A stretch of 11,697 bases of DNA from Polaromonas sp. (GTDB lineage Bacteria > Pseudomonadota > Gammaproteobacteria > Burkholderiales > Burkholderiaceae_C), in NCBI GenBank assembly GCA_023259235.1, contig JAHFQQ010000091.1, forward strand, positions 1 through 11,697. Direction: 5' to 3'. This document shows, piece after piece, positions 1 to 5,913 of this stretch. Position numbers and translations under genes: made by a program. Position 1 is the stretch's first letter. Each line of letters starts with the position of its first letter. A model generated the notes under the pieces. The model was given only the letters and a program-made list of their open reading frames with translations. It ran no database searches and was not told the origin of the DNA.

Positions 1-161
1 ACAGTGGCAAACAGCACGGCCTGCCCGGGCTTTAGCACCCCGGTAGAGACCACCGTCGCAATTGAATTGGCCGCATCGTGAAAGCCATTCATGAAGTCGA
101 AAATGATCGCCAGGAACACCAGCAATATCACAACCCAGAGGGTGGTCGGCACGGATTGCAT
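1..161 (-). CDS. pit: Inorganic phosphate transporter, PiT family (5' end only)
   Basis: This is the N-terminal 53 codons of a low-affinity inorganic phosphate permease of the inner membrane; the rest lies beyond the left edge. The translation opens MQSVPTTLWVV and runs into a first membrane helix followed by the PiT signature FDFMNGFHDAANSIATVVST (about residues 22-41), which contains the conserved Asn/Asp region of this family. The ATG at 161 is preceded by AAAGGG at 168-173 on the minus strand, six bases away, which supports this start. It begins 16 bases after the stop of the DUF47 gene, so the two are almost certainly one transcript. DUF47-pit is a recurrent pair in bacteria, and the DUF47 protein is thought to modulate the permease. 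Family assignment is secure; substrate preference beyond phosphate cannot be read from this fragment. Confidence 0.93.
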   Translation of the reverse strand, partial: MQSVPTTLWVVILLVFLAIIFDFMNGFHDAANSIATVVSTGVLKPGQAVLFAT

Positions 162-177
162 GCGCAGCCCTTTGCGA

Positions 178-825
178 TCAGGAGTTCTCGAGGACGATGC
201 CCTCGATCAGGTTGGCCACGTCCTCGCACTTGTCGGTGATGGTTTCCAGCAATTCGAAAACGGTCTTGAGCTTGAGGACCTCGCGCACATCGGGCTCCTC
301 GCGAAACAGCCGGCTCATGGCCGAACGCATCACCCGGTCGGCATCGGATTCGAGCTGGTCGATCTGCTCGCAGGTCTTGAGCGCGGCCTCGGCCGTCGCT
401 GCATCCCGGACCTTCCCGATCATCGCCACCGCGTCCTTGACGCGTTCGCAGCACTTGACGCTCAATTCCGTCAGGCGAACGATGTCCTCGGTCATGTGAT
501 GCACGTCATACAGGGCCATGGTCTCGGCGGAGTCCTGGATCAGGTCGGCCACATCGTCCATGGTGTTGATCAGCGAATGAATCTGATCGCGGTCAATTGG
601 CGTGATGAAAGTCTTGTGCAACGCCCGGCTGACCTCCTGGGTGATGCGGTCCGCGGCGCGTTCGGCGTTGTCCACCTCGCGATTGAAAGCCTCGCGCTTT
701 TGCACGTCGCCGTAGTTGGCGACCATGTTCGAGAACGCATGGGCGGCTTCCACGATCCGGTCGGCATGCTGGTTGAACATCTCGAAAAAATTGCCGTCTC
801 GCGGCAAGAATTTACCAAACAGCAT
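178..825 (-). CDS. DUF47 / PhoU-like phosphate transport regulator
   Basis: This is a 215-residue soluble, all-helical protein of the DUF47 family (PhoU-like, TIGR00153 type), a cytoplasmic partner of Pit permeases. The N-terminus MLFGKFLPRDGNFFEMFNQH is typical. Acidic metal-binding clusters like those of PhoU are visible: E55xxxD59 in DNAERAADRI, D90-D91xxD94 in TMDDVADLI, E159-D163 in LESDADRVM, and D198/E201-D202 in TDKCEDVANLIE. The length is normal for the family (about 205-220). The ATG at 825 has a good ribosome site, GAGGAA at 831-836, five bases upstream. The pit start lies 16 bases beyond the stop, consistent with an operon in which this gene is first. No Pho box or convincing promoter was found upstream. 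Family call is firm; how it controls the permease is inferred from family knowledge only. Confidence 0.93.
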   Translation of the reverse strand: MLFGKFLPRDGNFFEMFNQHADRIVEAAHAFSNMVANYGDVQKREAFNREVDNAERAADRITQEVSRALHKTFITPIDRDQIHSLINTMDDVADLIQDSAETMALYDVHHMTEDIVRLTELSVKCCERVKDAVAMIGKVRDAATAEAALKTCEQIDQLESDADRVMRSAMSRLFREEPDVREVLKLKTVFELLETITDKCEDVANLIEGIVLENS

Positions 826-879
826 GTCAGTTCCTCAGGAATCAAGTCGAAAATACGACGTCTTGCAACTGCCGGAAGT

Positions 880-1114
880 TTAACCGCCGTGTTTCCCCGG
901 CCTGCCTGCCGGGGTGCAAGCCAGCATCACGACGACCGCCAGCACCAGCGCCAGCACGGCGGCGCGGCGGTTGAATCCCCGGACCAGCAAGGTGCCGCCA
1001 CACAACACGATGAGGGCCACAAAATAGGTCGCCACTGGCTTGAAGATCGAGTTGCGCGATCCGCAGCCGGTTCATGGTGCGAAACAGCAACGCCGGAGCG
1101 GGCAGCAGAAACAC
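880..1114 (-). pseudogene. Probable frameshifted remnant of a small membrane-protein gene
   Basis: Two minus-strand reading frames look coding in succession. The first (from about 1114 to 1060) reads VFLLPAPALLFRTMNRLRIA. The second (about 1055 down to a TAA at 880-882) reads RNSIFKPVATYFVALIVL, then a short basic link (VRGFNRRA) and a second hydrophobic stretch VLALVLAVVVMLACT. In the second frame more than 80% of codons end in G or C, as in the real genes here, so it was probably once translated. The frames would join as MNRLRIARNSIFKPV if two bases were restored in the GCGC at about 1053-1058, suggesting loss of a GC dinucleotide. Alternatively the second frame alone, from a GTG at 1033-1035, could make a 51-residue two-helix protein, but it has no ribosome site. 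A sequencing error is also possible. I do not recognise the family. Confidence 0.35.
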
Positions 1115-1129
1115 CAGGTTTCTGGGCCT

Positions 1130-1190
1130 TTTATGGCTCTAGCCCTTATCCATCATTCAAAGTTAGATATTAAAACAATAGCAATAAAAA
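1130..1190 (+). repeat. Short intergenic repeat, copy 1
   Basis: This AT-rich stretch shares two exact blocks with 4229-4284: TAGCCCTTAT (1140-1149 here, 4237-4246 there) and ATAGCAAT (1178-1185 here, 4275-4282 there). The blocks start exactly 38 bases apart in both copies, and a T-rich stretch precedes both. Outer limits are approximate. From general familiarity I believe similar elements are common between genes in Comamonadaceae, but I could not test that here. It lies at the upstream edge of the apparent membrane-gene remnant. Confidence 0.55.
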
Positions 1191-1386
1191 ATTACCGGAA
1201 TCAGGGAGACAAAGACAAGCGGGTTCACCGGGCAATCCTGGCGGGCGCCTCCAGGCCGCGACCGTCTGTCCCCGGCACCTGGAAACCGGCCCCTGCAAGA
1301 CCGTCTTCAAACTTCCTCATGGCAGCGGCGGTTGCTGAAAAGTCCCCTGATGAGCACCCGGGGATAGCGCTACCGCGCCACGCCAT
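1191..1386. other. Intergenic stretch with no recognised feature
   Basis: The region between the repeat copy and the end of msrA holds only short reading frames. The longest tidy one is a 31-codon minus-strand frame starting MRKFEDGLAGAG near 1320 and ending near 1225. It has no recognisable family, no clear ribosome site and mixed third-base composition. No strong terminator hairpin with a T-run was found after msrA. Confidence 0.5.
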
Positions 1387-1926
1387 TTAACCTCTTTGCA
1401 ATCGCGCGAAAGTCTTGCGGAATTTAGCCACCTTCGGTGCGGCCACAGCCATGCAGTAGCCCTGGTCCGGGTTGCGCTCGAAGAAGTCCTGGTGGTAAGC
1501 CTCGGCGGGCCAGTAGTTGGCGACGGGCGCAACTTCCGTGACGATGGGCCGGCTGTACACGCCGCTGGCCGCCATCTCCGCAATGACCTCCCTGGCCACG
1601 GCCTCCTGCTCGGGCGTGGAGAAGTAAATGCCGCTTCGGTACTGGGTGCCCACGTCATTGCCCTGGCGGTTCAGCGTGGTCGGATCGTGGATGATGAAAA
1701 AAATTTCCAGCACTTCACGGGTGCTGATCTGCGCCGGGTCATAGGTGAGTTTCACGACTTCGTTGTGGCCGGTGGTGCCCGTGCAGACCTGCTCGTAACT
1801 GGGCCGTTCGGCATGGCCGTTGCCATAGCCGGATTCCACATCGACGACGCCGCGTACCTGCACGTACACCGCCTCGGTGCACCAGAAGCAGCCGCCGCCC
1901 AGAGTGATGGTTTGCATGTCGCTCAT
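1387..1926 (-). CDS. msrA: Peptide-methionine (S)-S-oxide reductase MsrA
   Basis: MsrA reduces the S-epimer of methionine sulfoxide in proteins and free methionine, repairing oxidative damage; it is recycled by thioredoxin. The 179-residue product begins MSDMQTITLGGGCFWCTEAV. The catalytic cysteine is C13 in the GCFWC motif, with C16 three residues on; this GCFWC form occurs in one MsrA subgroup, while many others have GCFWG. A further cysteine lies near the C-terminus in QGYCMAVAAPKVAKF and is the likely resolving residue. Other family blocks are YEQVCTGTTGHNEVV, FFIIHDPTTLNRQGNDVGTQYRS and PAEAYHQDFF. The open frame extends upstream to 2067 but that part overlaps the LysR gene and is not family sequence. 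Starts at 1926 and 1917 are both possible; GGGAAG precedes the first. It lies 59 bases after the LysR gene on the same strand, so co-transcription is possible. Confidence 0.95.
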   Translation of the reverse strand: MSDMQTITLGGGCFWCTEAVYVQVRGVVDVESGYGNGHAERPSYEQVCTGTTGHNEVVKLTYDPAQISTREVLEIFFIIHDPTTLNRQGNDVGTQYRSGIYFSTPEQEAVAREVIAEMAASGVYSRPIVTEVAPVANYWPAEAYHQDFFERNPDQGYCMAVAAPKVAKFRKTFARLQRG

Positions 1927-1985
1927 AAAGTCGCTTCCCGTAGTTTGCCGACGCGTTGATCCGGGCCGGGTTTCAGGTTGCCACT

Positions 1986-2879
1986 TTAGCTGTTTGCCGG
2001 ATCTTTTGCCGACTGCACCGCACTGACAAATGCCGCCAGCGCCGCATTGTCCCGGGCGGTCTTCCACAGACAGTAGGTGTCATAGGGAGTGGTGGCGGTG
2101 TTCAGCGGCACAAAGGCCGTGCCCGCCATGGCGGACTGGCGTAGCGCCGCCGGCACCAGCGCCACGCCCATGCCTTGCGACACCAGCGACACCACGCTCA
2201 GCCAGTGCCGCAGTTCATAACGCATCTCGGGGTAAAACCCCGCCTCCAGGCAGATCGCCAGAATGCGCTCGTGATAGTCCGGCGAGACACTGCGCGAAAC
2301 CACGGCAAATGGCTCGCCCTGCAGGGCAACAAGCGCCAGCGAACGCTTGCGCGCCAGCGCGTGACCGGAGGGCAGGCAACAGACAAAGGGCTGGCTGGCC
2401 ACCAGCGTTTGGGAAAGTTCGGGCGGCACGCGCGTGGTGTGCACAAAGCCCAGGTCGAGTCGGTCATGAGCCAGCTCGATCAGTTGCTCGCTGGAGCTGA
2501 GCTCCTTGAGCAGCAGGCGCAGCAGTGGGTGCCGGAGCTGGAACTGCTCCAGAATCCGGGGCAGCCCGCTGTACAGCATGGTGCCGGCAAAACCAATCGT
2601 AAGGCTACCCGCCATGCCCTGACCGACGTCCCTGGCAAGATGGGCCGCCTGGGCGGCTTGTTCGATCAGTGCGCGGGCAGCCGGCACAAACGCGCGGCCA
2701 GCAGCGGTGAGCGCTACCTGCTTGCTGTTGCGCGTCAAGAGGCGGGCCCCGATAGAGGCCTCGAGCTGCTGGATATTCAGCGACAGCGGCGGCTGCGAAA
2801 TTGACAGGCGCCGGGCAGCCCGGCCGAAGTGCAATTCCTCAGCCAGAACCAGAAAATAGCGCAGATGACGAAATTCCAT
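1986..2879 (-). CDS. LysR-type transcriptional regulator, divergent from gcdH
   Basis: This is a 297-residue regulator of normal LysR length. The start MEFRHLRYFLVLAEELHFGR is classical, and the helix-turn-helix spans about residues 18-49 (AARRLSISQPPLSLNIQQLE, then GARLLTR). A linker helix follows to about residue 90, then the effector-binding domain from GSLTIGFAG onward, with the usual motifs DLGFV and QGMGVALVPAAL. It is transcribed away from gcdH, the usual arrangement for a LysR protein controlling the neighbouring catabolic gene. In pseudomonads a LysR-type regulator called GcdR sits next to gcdH, so a glutarate/glutaryl-CoA-responsive role is plausible but unproven here. The ATG at 2879 has no evident ribosome site, yet the conserved N-terminus fixes the start. 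msrA lies downstream on the same strand. Confidence 0.93.
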   Translation of the reverse strand: MEFRHLRYFLVLAEELHFGRAARRLSISQPPLSLNIQQLEASIGARLLTRNSKQVALTAAGRAFVPAARALIEQAAQAAHLARDVGQGMAGSLTIGFAGTMLYSGLPRILEQFQLRHPLLRLLLKELSSSEQLIELAHDRLDLGFVHTTRVPPELSQTLVASQPFVCCLPSGHALARKRSLALVALQGEPFAVVSRSVSPDYHERILAICLEAGFYPEMRYELRHWLSVVSLVSQGMGVALVPAALRQSAMAGTAFVPLNTATTPYDTYCLWKTARDNAALAAFVSAVQSAKDPANS

Positions 2880-2904
2880 GAATACAAATAATATATCGTT
2901 GAAT

Positions 2905-2919
2905 TAATATTCGATATTA
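2905..2919. promoter_or_regulatory. Candidate LysR operator between lysR and gcdH
   Basis: TAATATTCGATATTA is a perfect inverted repeat: six-base arms (TAATAT / ATATTA) around TCG. A wider pair, ATATCG at 2893-2898 and CGATAT at 2912-2917, overlaps it. LysR proteins usually bind an AT-rich dyad in the divergent promoter region. A possible -10 for gcdH, TATAAC at 2930-2935, lies just beyond, though no good -35 was seen. The whole 137-base space is much more AT-rich than its flanks. Confidence 0.55.
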
Positions 2920-3016
2920 GACAAGTATTTATAACTGCAAAACAATACGCGTGAGAGACGAATCCCCGGAGCGTCATGCTCTACACTTTAAAACCCCCGA
3001 TAAGGACACCTCCACC

Positions 3017-4213
3017 ATGAAAGCCAAATTCAACTGGGCAGACCCGTTACTGCTGTCAGAGCAGCTCAGCGATGACGAACGCGCCATTGTCGAAGCCGCG
3101 CACGCCTTTTGCCAGGAAAAGCTGCAGCCGCGCGTGCTGATGGCAGCCCGCCACGAGAATTTCGACCGCGAAATCATGAATGAATTCGGCGAAATGGGCT
3201 TTTTAGGCTCGAGCATTGAGGGCTACGGCTGCGCCGGCCTCAATTACGTCAGTTATGGCCTGGTGGCGCGCGAAGTCGAACGCGTTGACAGCGGCTACCG
3301 CAGCGCCATGAGCGTGCAAAGCTCGCTCGTCATGCACCCGATCAACGCCTACGGCACCGAAGCGCAGCGGCAAAAATACCTGCCCAGGCTGGCTACTGGC
3401 GAGTGGGTCGGCTGCTTTGGCCTGACCGAGCCCAACCACGGCTCGGACCCGGCCAGCATGCTGACGCGCGCCAAGCCCGTTGATGGGGGTTTCATTGTCA
3501 AGGGCGCCAAGATGTGGATCACCAACAGCCCGATCGCCGACGTGTTCGTGGTCTGGGCCAAGCTGGAAGGCGCCGACGGCAAGGTTGGCGGCCAGGAAAG
3601 CATTCGCGGCTTCATTCTTGAAAAAGGCATGAAGGGCCTCACCGCGCCGAAGATCGAGGGCAAGATGAGCCTGCGCGCCAGCATCACCGGGGAGATCGTG
3701 ATGGATGACGTATTCGTTCCCGCAGCGAATCTGCTGCCCAATGTGTCCGGCCTGAAAGGGCCGTTTGGCTGCCTGAACAAGGCGCGCTACGGCATTGCCT
3801 GGGGCGTGCTGGGCGCCGCCGAGGACTGCTGGCACCGGGCCCGCCAGTACACGCTGGACCGGGTGCAGTTCGGCCGGCCGCTGGCGCAAAACCAGCTGAT
3901 TCAAAAGAAGCTGGCCGACATGCAGACTGAAATCACGCTGGGCCTGCAGGCCTGCCTGCGCGTCGGCCGCCTGATGGACGAGGGCAAGGACCAGCCCGAA
4001 ATGATCTCGCTGATCAAGCGCAACAGCTGCGGCAAGTCGCTCGACATTGCCCGCCTGGCGCGCGACATGCACGGCGGCAACGGCATTCATGACGAATACC
4101 ACGTGATCCGCCACATGATCAATCTGGAAACCGTCAACACCTACGAAGGAACGCATGACGTGCATGCGCTGATTCTCGGCCGGGCGCAAACCGGGCTGCA
4201 GGCCTTTTTCTGA
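3017..4213 (+). CDS. gcdH: Glutaryl-CoA dehydrogenase
   Basis: This FAD enzyme oxidises and decarboxylates glutaryl-CoA to crotonyl-CoA and CO2 in lysine, tryptophan and glutarate breakdown, passing electrons to electron-transfer flavoprotein. The 398-residue product matches the glutaryl-CoA subgroup closely: DSGYRSAMSVQSSLVMHPI with R95, the arginine that binds the substrate's free carboxylate; CFGLTEPNHGSDP and KMWITNSPIADVFVVWA for flavin and substrate binding; GPFGCLNKARYGIAWGVLGA; and the catalytic base E377 in NTYEGTHDVHALILGRAQTG. ATG 3017 is chosen because AAGGA at 3002-3006 precedes it by ten bases and the N-terminus KFNWADPLLL fits the family; an in-frame start at 2951 would add 22 unrelated residues. 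It stands alone on its strand, with the likely LysR regulator upstream and a repeat copy downstream. No CoA-transferase partner is present in the window. Confidence 0.97.
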   Translation: MKAKFNWADPLLLSEQLSDDERAIVEAAHAFCQEKLQPRVLMAARHENFDREIMNEFGEMGFLGSSIEGYGCAGLNYVSYGLVAREVERVDSGYRSAMSVQSSLVMHPINAYGTEAQRQKYLPRLATGEWVGCFGLTEPNHGSDPASMLTRAKPVDGGFIVKGAKMWITNSPIADVFVVWAKLEGADGKVGGQESIRGFILEKGMKGLTAPKIEGKMSLRASITGEIVMDDVFVPAANLLPNVSGLKGPFGCLNKARYGIAWGVLGAAEDCWHRARQYTLDRVQFGRPLAQNQLIQKKLADMQTEITLGLQACLRVGRLMDEGKDQPEMISLIKRNSCGKSLDIARLARDMHGGNGIHDEYHVIRHMINLETVNTYEGTHDVHALILGRAQTGLQAFF

Positions 4214-4228
4214 TTTTCTGGTAGTATT

Positions 4229-4284
4229 TTGTGCCTTAGCCCTTATGAGACGGGCTAAGGTTGCTACATGTTTTATAGCAATTA
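4229..4284 (+). repeat. Short intergenic repeat, copy 2, with perfect hairpin
   Basis: This copy shares TAGCCCTTAT (4237-4246) and ATAGCAAT (4275-4282) with 1130-1190 at identical 38-base spacing. It also contains a perfect nine-base stem, CCTTAGCCC (4234-4242) and GGGCTAAGG (4252-4260), around a nine-base loop. The hairpin could slow or end transcription after gcdH, but there is no T-run right after the stem on either strand, so an intrinsic terminator is not well supported. The shared core ends two bases before the next gene's ATG. Confidence 0.55.
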
Positions 4285-5061
4285 ATGGAACTTGGCACGC
4301 TCAGACCCCTGCTTACCACCCTGGCTTTACCGCCCCTGGCGCCGCTGGCGCTTGCCTTGCTTGGGGTGCTGCTGGCTTTCAAATGGAAACGCTCGGGCCT
4401 GGCGCTCACCACGCTGGCGCTGGCGCTGCTCTGGGGGCTCAGTTGCCACGGCACGGCGGTATGGCTGGCGCGCCATGCCTTGCCGCAGTTTGCGCCGCTG
4501 TCTGTCGCTGCGCTGAAAACCGGCAAGACGCAGGCGATTGTGGTCCTCGGCGGCGGTCTGCTGCCCGAGGCGCCTGAATATGGCCAGCCGCAACCAGCCT
4601 CCCATACGGCGACGCGGCTGCGCTATGGCATCTGGCTGGCCCGGCAATCGGGCTTGCCAGTGGCGTTTAGCGGCGGCATTGGCTGGGCCGCCGAGGGCGC
4701 GCAGCACGGCACCGAGGCTGAGGCAGCCGCGCGAGTGGCGCGGCAGGAGTATGGCGTGACGCTGCGCTGGCTGGAGTCGCAGTCGCGTGACACGGCCGGC
4801 AATGCACGCCTGCTCGCACCCATGCTGCAACGCGACGGCGTGCAGCGAATTGTGCTGGTGACCGATGCCTGGCACATGCCGCGCGCGGTCGCTGCATTCC
4901 GCCGCGCCGGCCTGACTGTGATGCCTGCACCCATGGGCTACGTCATCCCGGTCGAACGCCGCCTCCTGGAATGGCTGCCATCGGCCTACGGCCTGCTGGC
5001 TTCACGGGCAGTGCTGCGCGAGTGGCTGGCGCTTGCCGCAAGCCACGTTATTCCGGTCTGA
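4285..5061 (+). CDS. DUF218 / YdcF-family protein, ElyC-like envelope factor
   Basis: This 258-residue inner-membrane protein has two N-terminal helices (about 12-31 and 37-55) followed by a DUF218 domain facing the periplasm. Its length and layout match E. coli ElyC (259 residues), which is linked to peptidoglycan and lipid-carrier metabolism; SanA and YdcF share only the domain. DUF218 motifs seen are AIVVLGGGL (84-92), SHTATRLRYGIWLARQSGLP (106-125), SGG (129-131), a TEAEAAAR segment with upstream GT (142-150), LESQSRDTAGNA (163-174) and VTDAWHMPRAVAAFRRAGL (192-210). The in-frame TAG at 4276-4278 prevents any earlier start, and the N-terminal ALPP motif before the first helix argues against a much later one. 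No ribosome site precedes the ATG because the repeat copy ends there. The exact biochemical activity of the family is not settled. Confidence 0.85.
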   Translation: MELGTLRPLLTTLALPPLAPLALALLGVLLAFKWKRSGLALTTLALALLWGLSCHGTAVWLARHALPQFAPLSVAALKTGKTQAIVVLGGGLLPEAPEYGQPQPASHTATRLRYGIWLARQSGLPVAFSGGIGWAAEGAQHGTEAEAAARVARQEYGVTLRWLESQSRDTAGNARLLAPMLQRDGVQRIVLVTDAWHMPRAVAAFRRAGLTVMPAPMGYVIPVERRLLEWLPSAYGLLASRAVLREWLALAASHVIPV

Positions 5062-5160
5062 AAGCCGCGCCCGCCAGTGCGCTTTTGCCAGGCCGGATGT
5101 GCCGCTGCACCGGACTGGGCCTGCCGCGACACGCTCCGCGGCGATTGTCGAATCGACTTC

Positions 5161-5189
5161 TTGACCGCCAGAAAGCAAACCGGTATATT
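5161..5189 (+). promoter_or_regulatory. Sigma70-type promoter of the TetR-RND operon
   Basis: TTGACC (5161-5166) and TATATT (5184-5189) are separated by exactly 17 bases, a near-consensus housekeeping promoter. Transcription should start at about 5195-5197, only some 15 bases before the TetR ATG at 5212, giving a very short leader without a clear ribosome site. Confidence 0.75.
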
Positions 5190-5210
5190 ACTAACCAATT
5201 AGTCAGTAAT
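5187..5210. promoter_or_regulatory. Palindromic TetR operator overlapping the -10
   Basis: Two nested inverted repeats share this site: ATTACT (5187-5192) with AGTAAT (5205-5210), and ACTAA (5190-5194) with TTAGT (5199-5203). The layout resembles operators of TetR regulators that sit before RND pump genes. It covers part of the -10 and the expected transcription start, so bound repressor would block initiation. The adjacent TetR protein is the obvious candidate ligand-responsive repressor. Confidence 0.72.
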
Positions 5211-5211
5211 T

Positions 5212-5913
5212 ATGTCTCTCTCAAAGCTATTCTGCGACAAATCCGCCGCCTTCAGCGCCAAGCATGAACGCCGCAAAGAAGCGCGACCGGGTGAGCTGCT
5301 CGATGCGGCACTCGACCTTTTTGTCGAAAAAGGCTTTGCCGCCACCCGCGTCGAGGAAGTCGCCGCGCATGCCGGGGTTTCCAAGGGCACGCTGTTTCTC
5401 TATTTTTCAAGCAAGGAGGAGTTGCTCAAGGAGGTGGTGAGACACAACATTTCCGGCCATTTCAAGGACTGGAACAACCAGTTCGAGTGCTTTCAGGGCA
5501 GCACCGCCGAAATGCTGGGCTATTGCATGAGCGCCTGGTGGGAGCGTGTCGGCGCAACCAGGGCCTCGGGAATCAGCAAGCTGATGGTGTGCGAGGCGAG
5601 AAACTTTCCGGATATCGCGGCCTTCTACCAGCAAGAGGTCATCGCGCCCGGGCAGGCCCTGATCCGCCGGATCCTGCAGCGCGGCATGGATCGCGGCGAA
5701 TTTCGCCAGATGGAACTCGATTACGCGGTTTACAGCGTGATAGCGCCCATGATGTTCCTGATTCTGGCGAAGCACTCCAACGGCGTCTGCGTTCAGGACC
5801 AGGCGGAGATGGACCCGAAAAAGTACATTGCTGCGCAACTGGGCACCATTTTGCATGGCTTGAGCATGCCGCCTGGCGATTTGGCTCAACCCGCGGAGAA
5901 CGCCCGGGCATGA
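5212..5913 (+). CDS. TetR-family repressor of the RND efflux operon
   Basis: This 233-residue protein has the TetR DNA-binding domain at about residues 26-75: GELLDAALDLFVEKGFAATR, then VEEVAAHAGVSKGTLFLYF and SSKEELLKEVV. A helical ligand-binding and dimerisation domain follows, starting near residue 80. The first 25 residues are a polar extension. ATG 5212 is the only upstream start compatible with the promoter at 5161-5189; it has no clear ribosome site. The gene is first in an operon, overlapping the membrane fusion protein gene by four bases (ATGA), and the palindrome over its promoter implies negative autoregulation together with the pump. The inducing compound cannot be read from sequence. 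The family call is secure; the target is inferred from position. Confidence 0.93.
   Translation: MSLSKLFCDKSAAFSAKHERRKEARPGELLDAALDLFVEKGFAATRVEEVAAHAGVSKGTLFLYFSSKEELLKEVVRHNISGHFKDWNNQFECFQGSTAEMLGYCMSAWWERVGATRASGISKLMVCEARNFPDIAAFYQQEVIAPGQALIRRILQRGMDRGEFRQMELDYAVYSVIAPMMFLILAKHSNGVCVQDQAEMDPKKYIAAQLGTILHGLSMPPGDLAQPAENARA

Noticed and set aside
91..1173. Long plus-strand open frame (360 codons) opposite the DUF47 gene
   Set aside because: It lies antisense to DUF47 over most of its length, has no recognisable family, and arises from GC-rich codon use on the other strand.
1225..1320. 31-codon minus-strand frame (MRKFEDGLAGAG...)
   Set aside because: It has no recognisable family or clear ribosome site and lacks the strong third-base GC pattern of neighbouring genes.
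1927..2067. N-terminal extension of msrA to 2067
   Set aside because: The added residues overlap the end of the LysR gene and are not MsrA-like; MSDMQTITLGGGCFW at 1926 is the family start.
3203..4189. 328-codon minus-strand open frame opposite gcdH
   Set aside because: It is fully antisense to a gene with clear catalytic motifs, and its His/Ala/Gln/Val-rich composition is typical of a shadow frame.
4234..4260. Perfect hairpin after gcdH as an intrinsic terminator
   Set aside because: The nine-base stem is good, but no T-run follows on either strand; the sequence is better explained as part of the repeat copy.
5487..5909. N-terminal extension of the adaptor gene to 5487
   Set aside because: The 141 extra codons lie within the TetR gene in another frame, and the real start at 5910 opens with a normal membrane anchor.
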